A stretch of DNA of 64,000 nucleotides from Tethya wilhelma (taxonomy: Eukaryota; Porifera; Demospongiae; Tethyida; Tethyidae), in contig CAXIPT010000002.1 of assembly GCA_964030475.1 (NCBI GenBank), positions 7,855,070 through 7,919,069 on the forward strand. Reading direction: 5' to 3'. This document shows positions 55,180-64,000 of this stretch, piece after piece. Under the pieces are notes generated by a model. The model worked only from the letters and a program-made list of their open reading frames with translations, did not search any database and had not been told where the DNA came from. How positions within the stretch are numbered: position 1 is the first letter of the stretch; every line of letters begins with the position of its first letter. The position numbers and the translations under genes are program-made.

Positions 55180-57004
55180 ATGATGGTTCTGAACGAGATC
55201 ATAACTTTGGTGTTTCTGATTTTCATTGCAATAATCTGTCATAAGAATGTACTGAGTTTAACAAACAATGACACTAAATCAGTTGCCAGCTATGACGAGT
55301 CTAGTAGTGAAATGTATTGCCCACCATGGAGTAAACTCACAGCCAACAATAGTTGTCAATGTATTAGGTACAGAAACAAACTCAATCTGTGGTGTGTTGA
55401 CAAAATAGCTTCACTACCATACTGCTATTGTCTGTCCTATAATAATAAATTCAACAAAATTGTGGAAGGATTTTGCAAATTCAGGTGTGATGTAGGAGTA
55501 GGTGATCCTGGAAGGAAAGTATATACTGGTTTTGATCGATATCAAATTACAGTACCAACTCAAAATATGAGTGAGTTTAATGAGAAAGAATGTAGCAGCA
55601 TCGGACTGAACAGAACTGGTCAGATGTGTGGCAGTTGTGTGGAGGGATTTGCTCCTCCTGTCTACTCTTATTACACCTGGGCTTGTGTCAACTGTACTGA
55701 CTACAAGTACAACTGGATGAAATACATTGCTGTTGCTTATCTCCCACTGACAGTCTTCTTCATAATTGTTACTACATTTCGGATCTCAGTAGCTTCAGGA
55801 GTGATGAATGGGTTTGTTCTATCAAGCCAGATTTTGATATCACCTGCTCTTGTTGAATACTATCTGGTAAGCTATAATTATCAGCCCTCAGCTCCTTTTA
55901 AGGTATTGGGTGCTTTTTATGGCATATGGAACCTTGACTTGTTTAGTGATCTCTACACTCCATTTTGTCTTCATCCAAACATGACTTCTATTCAGATTAG
56001 AGCTCTTGACTATGCTGCCGCTGTCTACCCACTACTGCTGGTTATCATCACATACATCTTTGCCAGTTTGCACTATCACTATCCTGGAGTTGTGTCGCTA
56101 TGGAGACCATTCTACAGATGCTTTAGGTGTATTCGTAATGAGTGGGATCTAAAGAACACCCTCATTGGAGCTTTTGTTACATTTATTCTACTTTCATACG
56201 TGAAGATTCTTAATATTTCACTAGATCTCCTAATGCCTAATACTCTGTATGACATGGTAGGAGATCCTCTCAACCAGAGTTATCTCAATTTGGATGGAAC
56301 AGTGGAATACTTTGGTAGAGAGCACCTTCCCTATGGTTTGTTGGCTCTAGTGATGCTCCTCCTGTTCAACATCCTCCCTCTGATGTTGCTGTGTCTCTTC
56401 CCCTGTCGATGCTTTCATAAGTGTCTCAATTGCTTTAACATTCAGAGAGAAACTTTAAGAGAATTCATGGCTGTGTTCCAAGGACAGTTCAAAGATGAAC
56501 CTCGAGACTACCGATACTTTTCAGCCTTCTATCTCCTACTCAGGATTCTTAACCTATTATTGCTAGTGGTGTGTAAGGGAATGGTATGTTTTCAGCTTAT
56601 GTCCATACTTTTTGCTCTAGCAACAGTTATTGTGGCAATCTTTAAACCATACAGAAAATGGATTTATAATTATATTGACATATAGTGCTGATGACTTTAG
56701 TAGCAATTATCGTAATTGGCATTCCGTCATACTCTTTGGTAAAATATTATGGTGAAGAAGAACACATTCTTTCAATATACGAGAAAATGTGGGCTCTTAT
56801 CATTTCACTCCATCCCCTATATGGTGTATGTATGCTAGTATACATTTTCCTTCCAGTGCAAAGAGTAAAAGGATGTGCTTCTCACTGGTTGACCCGTATG
56901 CAGGAATGGTTATTAAGAGGAAACACTTCAGAACAAGAGCATCTTTTGCCATACCGGTTTGATCACCCAGATGAGTACCCTCCTCTTACTTTTAAAAATA
57001 ACTA
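55180..57004 (+). CDS. Stand-alone Cys-rich multipass membrane protein, second gene, with one frameshift
   Basis: ATG at 55180 opens a signal-like helix (MMVLNEIITLVFLIFIAIIC). The Cys-rich ectodomain (YCPPWSKLTANNSCQC ... CGSCVEGFAPP) and membrane segments follow, with YGIWNLDLFSDLYTPFCL, GAFVTFILLSYVKI and FQGQFKDEPRDYRYFSAFY matching the gene at 41333-43165. The frame ends at TAG 56683-56685 between the last hydrophobic segments. The next frame then carries on with the expected final segments and tail (VLMTLVAIIVIGIPSYS ... ending 57004), so one base appears lost near 56683. FQGQFKD has Gln where the other genes have Cys. Whether the shift is real, an assembly error or translationally bypassed cannot be told from sequence. 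Confidence 0.8.
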
Positions 57005-57342
57005 ACTTATTATATAATAATTATTGTTTACACACTTTAGGTAATTGTCGCATCACATGTAAAATACTAGAAAATGTAGAACATTTTGATTACAAAGTTC
57101 AACAATATTTTTTGTAGAAATACCATACATTACATATTATTTTCTTGAATGTTTAATTCTCAAATTAGCGAAAATGAAAATGATATAAAATCGCCAATTA
57201 AAAGGTATTTGAGATAATACAAAAATTTCGCAGATTTGCTAAAATTTGCTATGAGGCAATTTAGATGCTTACTGTTGACTAGCTAAATTTTATATGTCAT
57301 TGATTAAAATTTAATGTGATAAAAGCGAAGCCTCAAACTGGT
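57005..57342. other. Short non-coding spacer
   Basis: AT-rich 3' flank of the multipass gene; nothing else seen. Confidence 0.4.
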
Positions 57343-58425
57343 AGATTAGCAATTAAGTTTATTCCACCTGGTAGACATGTATAGAAAGCTATGTGAATAA
57401 ACAGATCGAATCGGGTCAGTAAAAGTATATGTGAATATTGAGTTGCTATCTCGCAAGCTGTAGCCACAAACTGTCACGGAAGCCTCATCTGTTTTGATAG
57501 GTTCAGGTAAATTCATAGAGTATCTATGATGCCACTATTTTCAGATATTTGCCTACCGAACATCAACCCACCACAATCATTGTGAGCAAAAGTTTCATAA
57601 ACTTCATACGTGTATCCTTCAGCAACTATATATGACATATTTTTGCGTGAATAATGCTGAATGGTAGTGTGTGCTTTCTTTTGGGTTCAACTTGTTGGTA
57701 TACATTTGTATTTATTTGGATCAAAAGAGCTCTATACAGTTAATAGGATGATGAGTGATCTTTGCAGCACATAGCACATCATCACACTGAGCTTTGCAAT
57801 TAAACATTTCCATATGATCCAACACCAAGAGTTTGTTTGATCCATTAAGAGTTGGATTGATCTAAAACTTATTTTAAGTGCATGTTCCATTACCCGTAGA
57901 GTTGATAGCTGCAATTGCAGACAAGACTTGACCATAGTCCAAAATGATTTTTTTTCTCTACGAAAATTTATATGTTGATTATTAATAAATGACAATACAC
58001 AACATGAGTATAGCACAACAAAACGCTAATGTAAAACATGTGTCTAAAGAAGGAAATAAAAACACTCTTCTAGTCTTCTGAAAGATGACAATAAAGTAAA
58101 CGTTTAAAAGCAGAAATGGTGTCAGAAGACACAACTGAGTCCGGTAAGATATCTTTATTTCTCTCTTGTATGTCTGTTTATAATACTAACAACAACTAAA
58201 TATCAACAAGGCAAAAAGGTTTAAGTGAAACATTCACAATAGGAAATTCACTCGTTTGTCAACTCTAATTTGTGTTTCTTTATAATTATATACTTGTCAT
58301 TACACTAATTTTAAAATTCTTTATTCAAAAATTTTGTAGTTACTTAATTACAATCACCATTTTCATACAAAACGTTTTACTGTTGATTTAACATTAATTT
58401 ATATGGTATAATTGTGTCTTCCCAA
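57343..58425 (-). pseudogene. Deleted copy of kinase/Kelch gene B
   Basis: 57343-57638 matches part of the Kelch region of copy B (48100-48440). 57650-57905 matches its kinase N-terminus (50040-50270), including TTCAACTTGTTGGTATACATTTG and CACCAAGAGTTTG. The middle 1.6 kb (kinase core, coiled coil and first Kelch repeats) is missing, with the junction at about 57640-57650. The 5' flank resumes at 58140-58425 after an insertion of about 230 bases. Many stops and indels are present. Confidence 0.8.
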
Positions 58426-58565
58426 ATACAGAACACGAAGTGTGATCCAAGAGCATTCACGAGATTGCTGTGCACCAAAATTGATATGAAAAATTATTAG
58501 AGCAAATTAACATAAATAAATTATTTACAACTATATTATACAGATGGATTGTCAGTGCATAAATC

Positions 58566-58625
58566 ACAGCCACCAATTGCTAGCAGTTGGCCATAAAACA
58601 TGACACAAGCAGGTTCTTTAACAAA
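58566..58625 (-). pseudogene. Kelch-repeat fragment
   Basis: About 60 bases (CCACCAATTGCTAGCAGTTGGCCATAAA...) match the Kelch region of copy A at 44688-44747, corresponding to LYGQLLAVGG on the minus strand. There is no surrounding gene. Confidence 0.6.
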
Positions 58626-58770
58626 GAATTTAACACCTTTCAGAGGCATTTAGACATAAATACTTGTGATAACTATATTGAGAATTTTACACAGTATGAG
58701 GTGAGCGGTATATAGAAAGCCTTTGGATGCTATTTTGAATCCAGGAATAATGAAAGCACCAACGGTGCAT

Positions 58771-59502
58771 AAGCCTCGGCGCCCTCAACTAGCATGCACA
58801 ACTAAACATGTATACATAGAAAAGACCATCAGTACTGAGACTTCAGTATGCAACAAGGTTCACTACCTGAGTCACAGCACTGAGCCTGAGCCTAGCACGG
58901 TTTGAAATCAAGCTGCTGCAATCATGCAAGGATGTGCTGAGCTGTAGTCAACCTATAGTTATAATAACCTCTGTTAAGAAACTCACTGAATCAGTGGTAC
59001 ACTGAAGGCTGGCAGTCAGGCACTGATACAAAACACATAGCTAACATATTTCTACACAAGTATTATCAGAGTCTCGCTATATTCAACTTGCAATCATTGA
59101 GTTACTTACCTGTCCAAGCAGCCAAGCCAGCCAAGCCAGCCAAGCTCAAGTCCATCTATAGCTGTGAGGCCATAATCCAAGTTCTACGGTATTTCTAGAT
59201 AACGCACACTACATGGGGTGTGATCAATGGGTGCGGTTTCGAAGCCTAAGCGTTCAGAGAAGCACAAAAGCCTTAGATCTCAAATTTTGCATTTTAACTT
59301 TCGCATATGAGCACAAACTACAGTGTTTTGCAAGATTCTACACGTCAAATTTCAAGATAATATCGATTCATGAATGTAAGTACCTTCCATTTTGACTCTG
59401 GAGCTGCTGTTCTTCAGATAATTTAGTAACAGACAGACACACAAACACACAAAACGACTACCGCAACCCTCTGCACGTGCTACGCACGTGCCGAGGCTTA
59501 AT
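58771..59502. mobile_element. Possible transposon with TAAGCCTCGGC ends
   Basis: TAAGCCTCGGC near 58771 and GCCGAGGCTTA near 59492 are inverted 11-base ends about 730 bases apart. The right end also carries a GCACGTGCTACGCACGTGC palindrome. No coding capacity. With such short ends, chance is not excluded. Confidence 0.35.
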
Positions 59503-60493
59503 AAGGGGCATGTACATGCTGTATCACTGACTCATGACATGATGTCCTATAGCTTCATGGTCAGCAATAAATGTTAAGTTCAGTAGAGAAAGTGAATAAT
59601 TGCTTCACCTGCCAATCTACCTCATGCCTGTCTTTTTTTAACTGTCTTCCATGAGTACCTGTCATTCCCCCGCCCCACCCCCACAACATTTTAAATTGAG
59701 CAGTCACTGTGTGTACTCTGTGAATAGTAATCTTCCAGTTAAAATATCTACCTGTGTAACAATTCAATCGACTGCAATCTACTCAAGTTAACACCCATGC
59801 ACTAGTTGCAAACATTTGTGCCTACCATGCATTGGGACATGTACTCGGATCTCTACCATATACATTACCTACATATATATCCGGATCCACCTGCCCCTGT
59901 TTCTCGAACAGTACTGTTTAGACTTACAGTTACTGTACTGCTCACATAAAGATATACCTTCACAACCATCCTCCTCATACACTGGCAGACATTGAAATTA
60001 TCATTGAATAGTGACCTTATCAAAGTTTCTGATTTCAAAATAAGAGACAATTAAATCATCTGTCAGTGACATAAGTTGGAACTTACGGCTACCACACTAA
60101 ACTTGTTGTGTCAGAATGCAAAATAACAGATTACAAGATATAATTTTACCATGCTGTTGTTTATAACACTCTTCAACTTCATTTGCAAGTTGTCACCCAA
60201 GTATCAGTAGTTGACATGTAGTTTACATGCATGGGCAGCATCAGTTAGGTTGCCCATCAACATACACATATGCAAAAGTAGTGTTATGAATAATGTTGTT
60301 CTATATTTACTCATATCAGCTATGTATAGCACAAAGTCATATGACTGTATTTACAAGAGTCAACTAAGAAAGTGAACTCAGGTAGCTATTTTGGTGTGTC
60401 TACAATAGTCAAACTTGATAGAAACAACCAACAACTGGGTCAGTTTACAAAGAACAGACTCTTCACAAAAATTATTACTGCTGTATTATCTAC

Positions 60494-62812
60494 ATGGCTC
60501 AGCAACAATCACAGGACACGCCCGCAATAGGCTTCAAATCAATTCAACTCCTAAAGGATCAAACTCTTGGTATTGGATCATATGGAATTGTTTGCAAGGC
60601 TAAGTGTGATGACCTGCTATGTGCTGCTAAGGTCATTCATCAGACACTTTTTGATCCAAACGCACACCAACGAATTGAACAAAACAAAGAACACAGACTA
60701 CCCATTAGTCGTTTCATGCAAGAGTGTGAGTTCATGAGTGCAATAAAGCATCCCAATATTGTACAGTTCCTGGGCACACACCAAGATCCTCAAACTGGCC
60801 TGCCTGTTTTATTAATGGAGCTCATGGATGATAGCTTGACGCATTTCTTGGCGAGCTCAATGGATGCAATCCCTCACCATATTCAAGTCAACTTTTGTCA
60901 CGACATCACATTGGCCATATCTTACCTCCACAACAATGGAATCACTCACAGGGATCTCTCTAGCAACAATGTGTTGCTGCGTGGAAATGTGCAGGCCAAA
61001 GTAACAGATTTTGGAATGGCAAAGCTTGGTGAAATAAACCCTCGCAGTACACAGATATCGTTTACAATGTGTCCAGGGACAGATGTCTACATGCCTCCTG
61101 AGGCTGTGAAGGAGAAACCTAGCTACACAATAAGGATCGATTGCTTTTCAATTGGAACACTTATTGTTCAAATTTTGACCAGGTGCTTCCCTGATCCTGG
61201 TGAAAGGCTCAAAGTAGTACAAACAATTGATCCACGATTTCCCTCAATTGAAACACGAGTGTCAGAAATTGAACGACGACAAAACCACATTAGTTTAGTT
61301 GATCCCAACCACCCTCTCCTACCAATTGCACTTGATTGTCTCAAGGACATTGCAATTGAACGTCCTTCAGCTCAGGAGCTGTGTCACAGAGTAGCAGCAC
61401 TAAAAGAAACACCTCAGTTCACAGAAAGTGTAAAGAAAGCTCAAGAAAGCTCAGAACCAGCTGACAATACAACTGAGAGAGAGCAAGAAATAAGGGAACT
61501 AAGACAACAAGTTGACGAAATCCAACAAGAAATTCAAGACAAAGCTGAGGAGAATCGTCAGATGAGACAAGAACATTCACAGCAAATCCAAGGACTTCAA
61601 CAAATCATTAGATCACAAAATAACCGCTTGCAAGAAAATGAAGCCAATATTCGTGACATAACAAGAGACAAAGATCAACTGATTGAAGACAAAGAGCGAC
61701 GTCTTCAGCATGTTACTGAAGAACTTGAATCAAACCAAAAAGCAATGGCTCAATTTCAGACTCGGATCCAAGAACTAGAACAACAGCTGAAGAGAAAATC
61801 AAAACCTGCTGCTAAACTACAACAAAGCCTCAAAGACCCCTCCAAAACCTTTCACTTTGACACTAAAACAAACATTGAGAACTTCACACTGAAATGGAGA
61901 GAGGGCAAGAAGGCACCACATGTGATGAGTAGAGGACCCAACACAGTTGTAAATGGTGAATCACTATACATTAAATATGATTCACATAACATTGTACAAT
62001 ACAATTCAATAGACGAGACATGGAGTCTACTTCCACATTGCAAAACAGACTGTTGCTCTCTAGCAATCGTAAACAACCTCCTAACGACCATTGGTGGGTT
62101 TTATACTCAAAACACAAGAACTAACAGACTTTTTAGCCTCATTGGACATGGAGGGAGCAAGAAATGGAGTGAGGCATTCCAACCAATGCCCACCAAAAGA
62201 ATATCCCCAATAGTTGTATGCACTGGACAAGCCCTCATAGTTGCTGGAGGGAGTGGCCAAGATGGAACGTTAAAAACAGTCGAAGTCATGGAAATTCGGA
62301 CTGAAGAATGGTCATCTGCTGCAGACCTCCCAGAACCACTCAAACAAGCCTTGGCAACAATGTGCAATAGTCAAATTTACATTGCAGGAGGCTGGGTTAA
62401 AGGTGGATCTACCAACTCAGTATACACCTGCACTTTGACTGACCTCTTCCTGTCTTGTCAGTCAAGATCACTAGGAGAACGATTAGCTCAATCTCTATCA
62501 CAAACTAGCACACCTAGATCTACCGTATGGAGCAAAGTTGCTGATCTTCCAGTCAAACTATCAGCCTGTGTCACACTTCACGGTCGACTCATAGCAATAG
62601 GTGGTGGGGATTCTAAACTCAAACCCACCTCAGATGTTCGTATCTACCACCCCATCTCAAACTCATGGGAGGTCATCAGTAAGATGAGTACCAGTCGATC
62701 GCAATGCTTTGCAGCTGTTCTCCCCAGCAATGAAATCATGGTGGTGGGCGGTTTTACTGATAGTGACGGCCAAACTAACTCAGTAGAAATAGCAACTGCT
62801 ACATTCATGTAG
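60494..62812 (+). CDS. Protein kinase / coiled-coil / Kelch fusion protein, copy C (intact)
   Basis: A 772-aa uninterrupted frame from MAQQQSQDTPAIGF. The kinase domain has GIGSYG (26-31), AAK lysine (46), Glu77, HRDLSSNN (152-159), DFG (172-174) and MPPE, so it is predicted active. The coiled coil at about 310-440 is Gln/Glu-rich (QEIRELRQQVDEIQQEIQ). The Kelch propeller follows (IVAGGSGQDG, YIAGGWVKGG, AIGGGDSKLK, MVVGGFTDSD). At the copy B stop position it keeps CAA (Gln98). It faces the opposite way to copies A and B, so the cluster has been rearranged as well as duplicated. Role inferred: cytosolic signalling kinase with a substrate- or partner-binding propeller. Substrates are unknown. 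Confidence 0.92.
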   Translation: MAQQQSQDTPAIGFKSIQLLKDQTLGIGSYGIVCKAKCDDLLCAAKVIHQTLFDPNAHQRIEQNKEHRLPISRFMQECEFMSAIKHPNIVQFLGTHQDPQTGLPVLLMELMDDSLTHFLASSMDAIPHHIQVNFCHDITLAISYLHNNGITHRDLSSNNVLLRGNVQAKVTDFGMAKLGEINPRSTQISFTMCPGTDVYMPPEAVKEKPSYTIRIDCFSIGTLIVQILTRCFPDPGERLKVVQTIDPRFPSIETRVSEIERRQNHISLVDPNHPLLPIALDCLKDIAIERPSAQELCHRVAALKETPQFTESVKKAQESSEPADNTTEREQEIRELRQQVDEIQQEIQDKAEENRQMRQEHSQQIQGLQQIIRSQNNRLQENEANIRDITRDKDQLIEDKERRLQHVTEELESNQKAMAQFQTRIQELEQQLKRKSKPAAKLQQSLKDPSKTFHFDTKTNIENFTLKWREGKKAPHVMSRGPNTVVNGESLYIKYDSHNIVQYNSIDETWSLLPHCKTDCCSLAIVNNLLTTIGGFYTQNTRTNRLFSLIGHGGSKKWSEAFQPMPTKRISPIVVCTGQALIVAGGSGQDGTLKTVEVMEIRTEEWSSAADLPEPLKQALATMCNSQIYIAGGWVKGGSTNSVYTCTLTDLFLSCQSRSLGERLAQSLSQTSTPRSTVWSKVADLPVKLSACVTLHGRLIAIGGGDSKLKPTSDVRIYHPISNSWEVISKMSTSRSQCFAAVLPSNEIMVVGGFTDSDGQTNSVEIATATFM

Positions 62813-64000
62813 TAATTTTGTGAAATATACAGCAACCTTATCAAGTTTATACTGCACTTACATGAGTATATATATATGTACCGATTTAATAACTAATGCA
62901 AAATTTATTATAATTATTATCATAATGGGAAAATTTGATACACTGCTTCATCTACAGTCAGACACAGTTGACCTTTACTTGGCCTTTTGTAATTAAAGTC
63001 CTTCACGCGTGCATGTATAATGTGTCTAACATGAGGAGGACGTGCAGGACTTTGATTGCGAAAGGTCAAGAAAAGGTCGACCGTGTGGAACCTCCTCTGC
63101 TACACAGCTACAGCCTCAAACTCATGCACATGAGGCTTTCTCAGTGTGATAAAATTTTTGAAACTGCATGGTGAACCTTCGTAATTGAAGCTTAACACAT
63201 GAATTAATGACCTCACTGGTACAGAAAGGAGGTATAGAAACAACTTTAGAAACTATAGACAGTGTTGCACACAAATCAATACTTGACAATAACTGGTAAT
63301 TGCAGATCAGACCACATACAATAGTTCAACACAAGAGCATATAGTACTCTATAGAGGCCTAATAATTAATAATAGTTTGCTTGTTGGTATTAGTCAACAG
63401 AAACGGAGAGTTCAGAATCAATGTTACAATAAATGTGATGGTAAGATTTAAAATAATTTTTGAAGAAACTGAACGGAACACTTAGTTACTTACTTCAATG
63501 CTGTTCTCAGTATTAACAATGCCAACATTGCACATGTAGTATGCATAGAATAACGACTATAGGCACGTGAAAAAAATCGTACGATCAGATAATAATAATA
63601 ATAATTCACAGTGTATTCGCATTAATGCTTTGATATTTGTGTACTTTTAAAGACAGTATAGCTACCTACACATAATTCATATATAAAAGTATTGCACTAT
63701 GAAATGCAAATACGTGCACGGATGCATGAAATTATACAATCATGTGAAAATCATACGATGGGATCAAAAATTAGTGCACTGGCGTCAGTGTATATAACTA
63801 TACTATACTACAATGGCCAGACATTTCTAACTATTGCATATCTTTGATCAATTTTCTGAAACCAGGACTACTGTCTTTGAAGTACACTAAATTTAATAAA
63901 TGCCAACATTCTATATGTCTAGAATTACGATTATATGCCTGTGAAGAACATCGTATGATCGAATAATTATTACATACTGCATGGTTATGTGTATATATCA
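62813..64000. other. Right-hand non-coding end
   Basis: No supported gene. It contains a hairpin at 62970-63078 and simple TAA repeats near 63590. A possible minus-strand donor (GAA|GTAAGTAACT near 63495) follows a short open stretch, too weak to call an exon. Confidence 0.4.
62970..63078. repeat. 109-bp hairpin (foldback) repeat
   Basis: GACCTTTACTTGGCCTTTTG...AAAGTCCT on the left pairs with AGGACTTTGATTGCGAAAGG...AAGGTC on the right, an imperfect inverted repeat of about 40 bases per arm. It is non-coding and located shortly after kinase copy C. Confidence 0.6.

Larger units (their letters stand above)
58426..60493. other. Repeat-rich non-coding stretch upstream of kinase copy C
   Basis: No intact gene. 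It contains a Kelch fragment (58566-58625), possible transposon ends (58771 and 59502), a tandem CCAAGCCAG-type repeat (about 59118-59146) and, toward 60493, the promoter region of kinase copy C. Confidence 0.45.

Noticed and set aside
58115..58146. ATG followed by a short open stretch and a GTAAG donor on the plus strand, possible first exon
   Set aside because: Lies in the inserted segment of a decayed kinase copy, with no acceptor or continuing exon recognised.
59105..59150. Donor-like GTAAGTAACTC after a repetitive GWLGWLG-coding stretch
   Set aside because: The coding appearance comes from a tandem CCAAGCCAG repeat; no acceptor or open context.

Overview
The window looks like nuclear DNA of an early-branching animal, most likely a demosponge of the Amphimedon type. 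This is an inference from: AT-rich sequence; mostly short GT-AG introns in the one clearly multi-exon gene; a membrane collagen; many short foldback or miniature transposons; and large lineage-specific families, namely parallel beta-helix proteins fused to a multipass membrane domain and kinase/coiled-coil/Kelch fusions. There is no bacterial operon structure, rRNA, tRNA or CRISPR array that I can see.

Layout. 0.3-3.7 kb: three miniature inverted-repeat elements and no convincing gene. 4.4-6.4 kb (-): a type II membrane collagen. 7.9-11.8 kb (+): an intact beta-helix/multipass receptor-like gene. 11.9-17.2 kb (-): a coiled-coil gene with at least 14 recognisable exons; a further exon that joins it in phase lies at 43.7 kb, so its intron may enclose the next 26 kb. 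17.8-34 kb: three tandem copies of a second beta-helix/multipass gene on the minus strand; the first copy is a pseudogene with five lesions, the other two are intact (1295 and 1299 aa). 37.0-40.4 kb (+): a beta-helix protein with a Thr-rich stalk and one membrane anchor, its frame broken three times. 41.3-43.2 kb (+): the multipass module alone, as a separate gene. 44.5-50.3 kb (-): two kinase/coiled-coil/Kelch genes, the second with one in-frame stop. 51.9-52.4 kb (+): a small protein with a putative N-myristoylation start. 54.1-58.6 kb: decayed remains of kinase/Kelch genes around a second stand-alone multipass gene (55.2-57.0 kb, one frameshift). 60.5-62.8 kb (+): an intact third kinase/coiled-coil/Kelch gene.

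How the genes may work together. The strongest candidate for an undescribed system is the mixture of beta-helix ectodomains, a conserved multipass module with an FQGxFKD signature, and cytoplasmic kinase/Kelch proteins, all multiplying and decaying side by side. The multipass module occurs fused to the beta-helix (four genes) and also separate from it (two genes, one next to an anchored beta-helix gene). That Rosetta-stone pattern suggests the two halves work together at the cell surface. A link to the neighbouring kinases rests on proximity only. Most exon ends and repeat ends were read by eye and could be off by a few bases.
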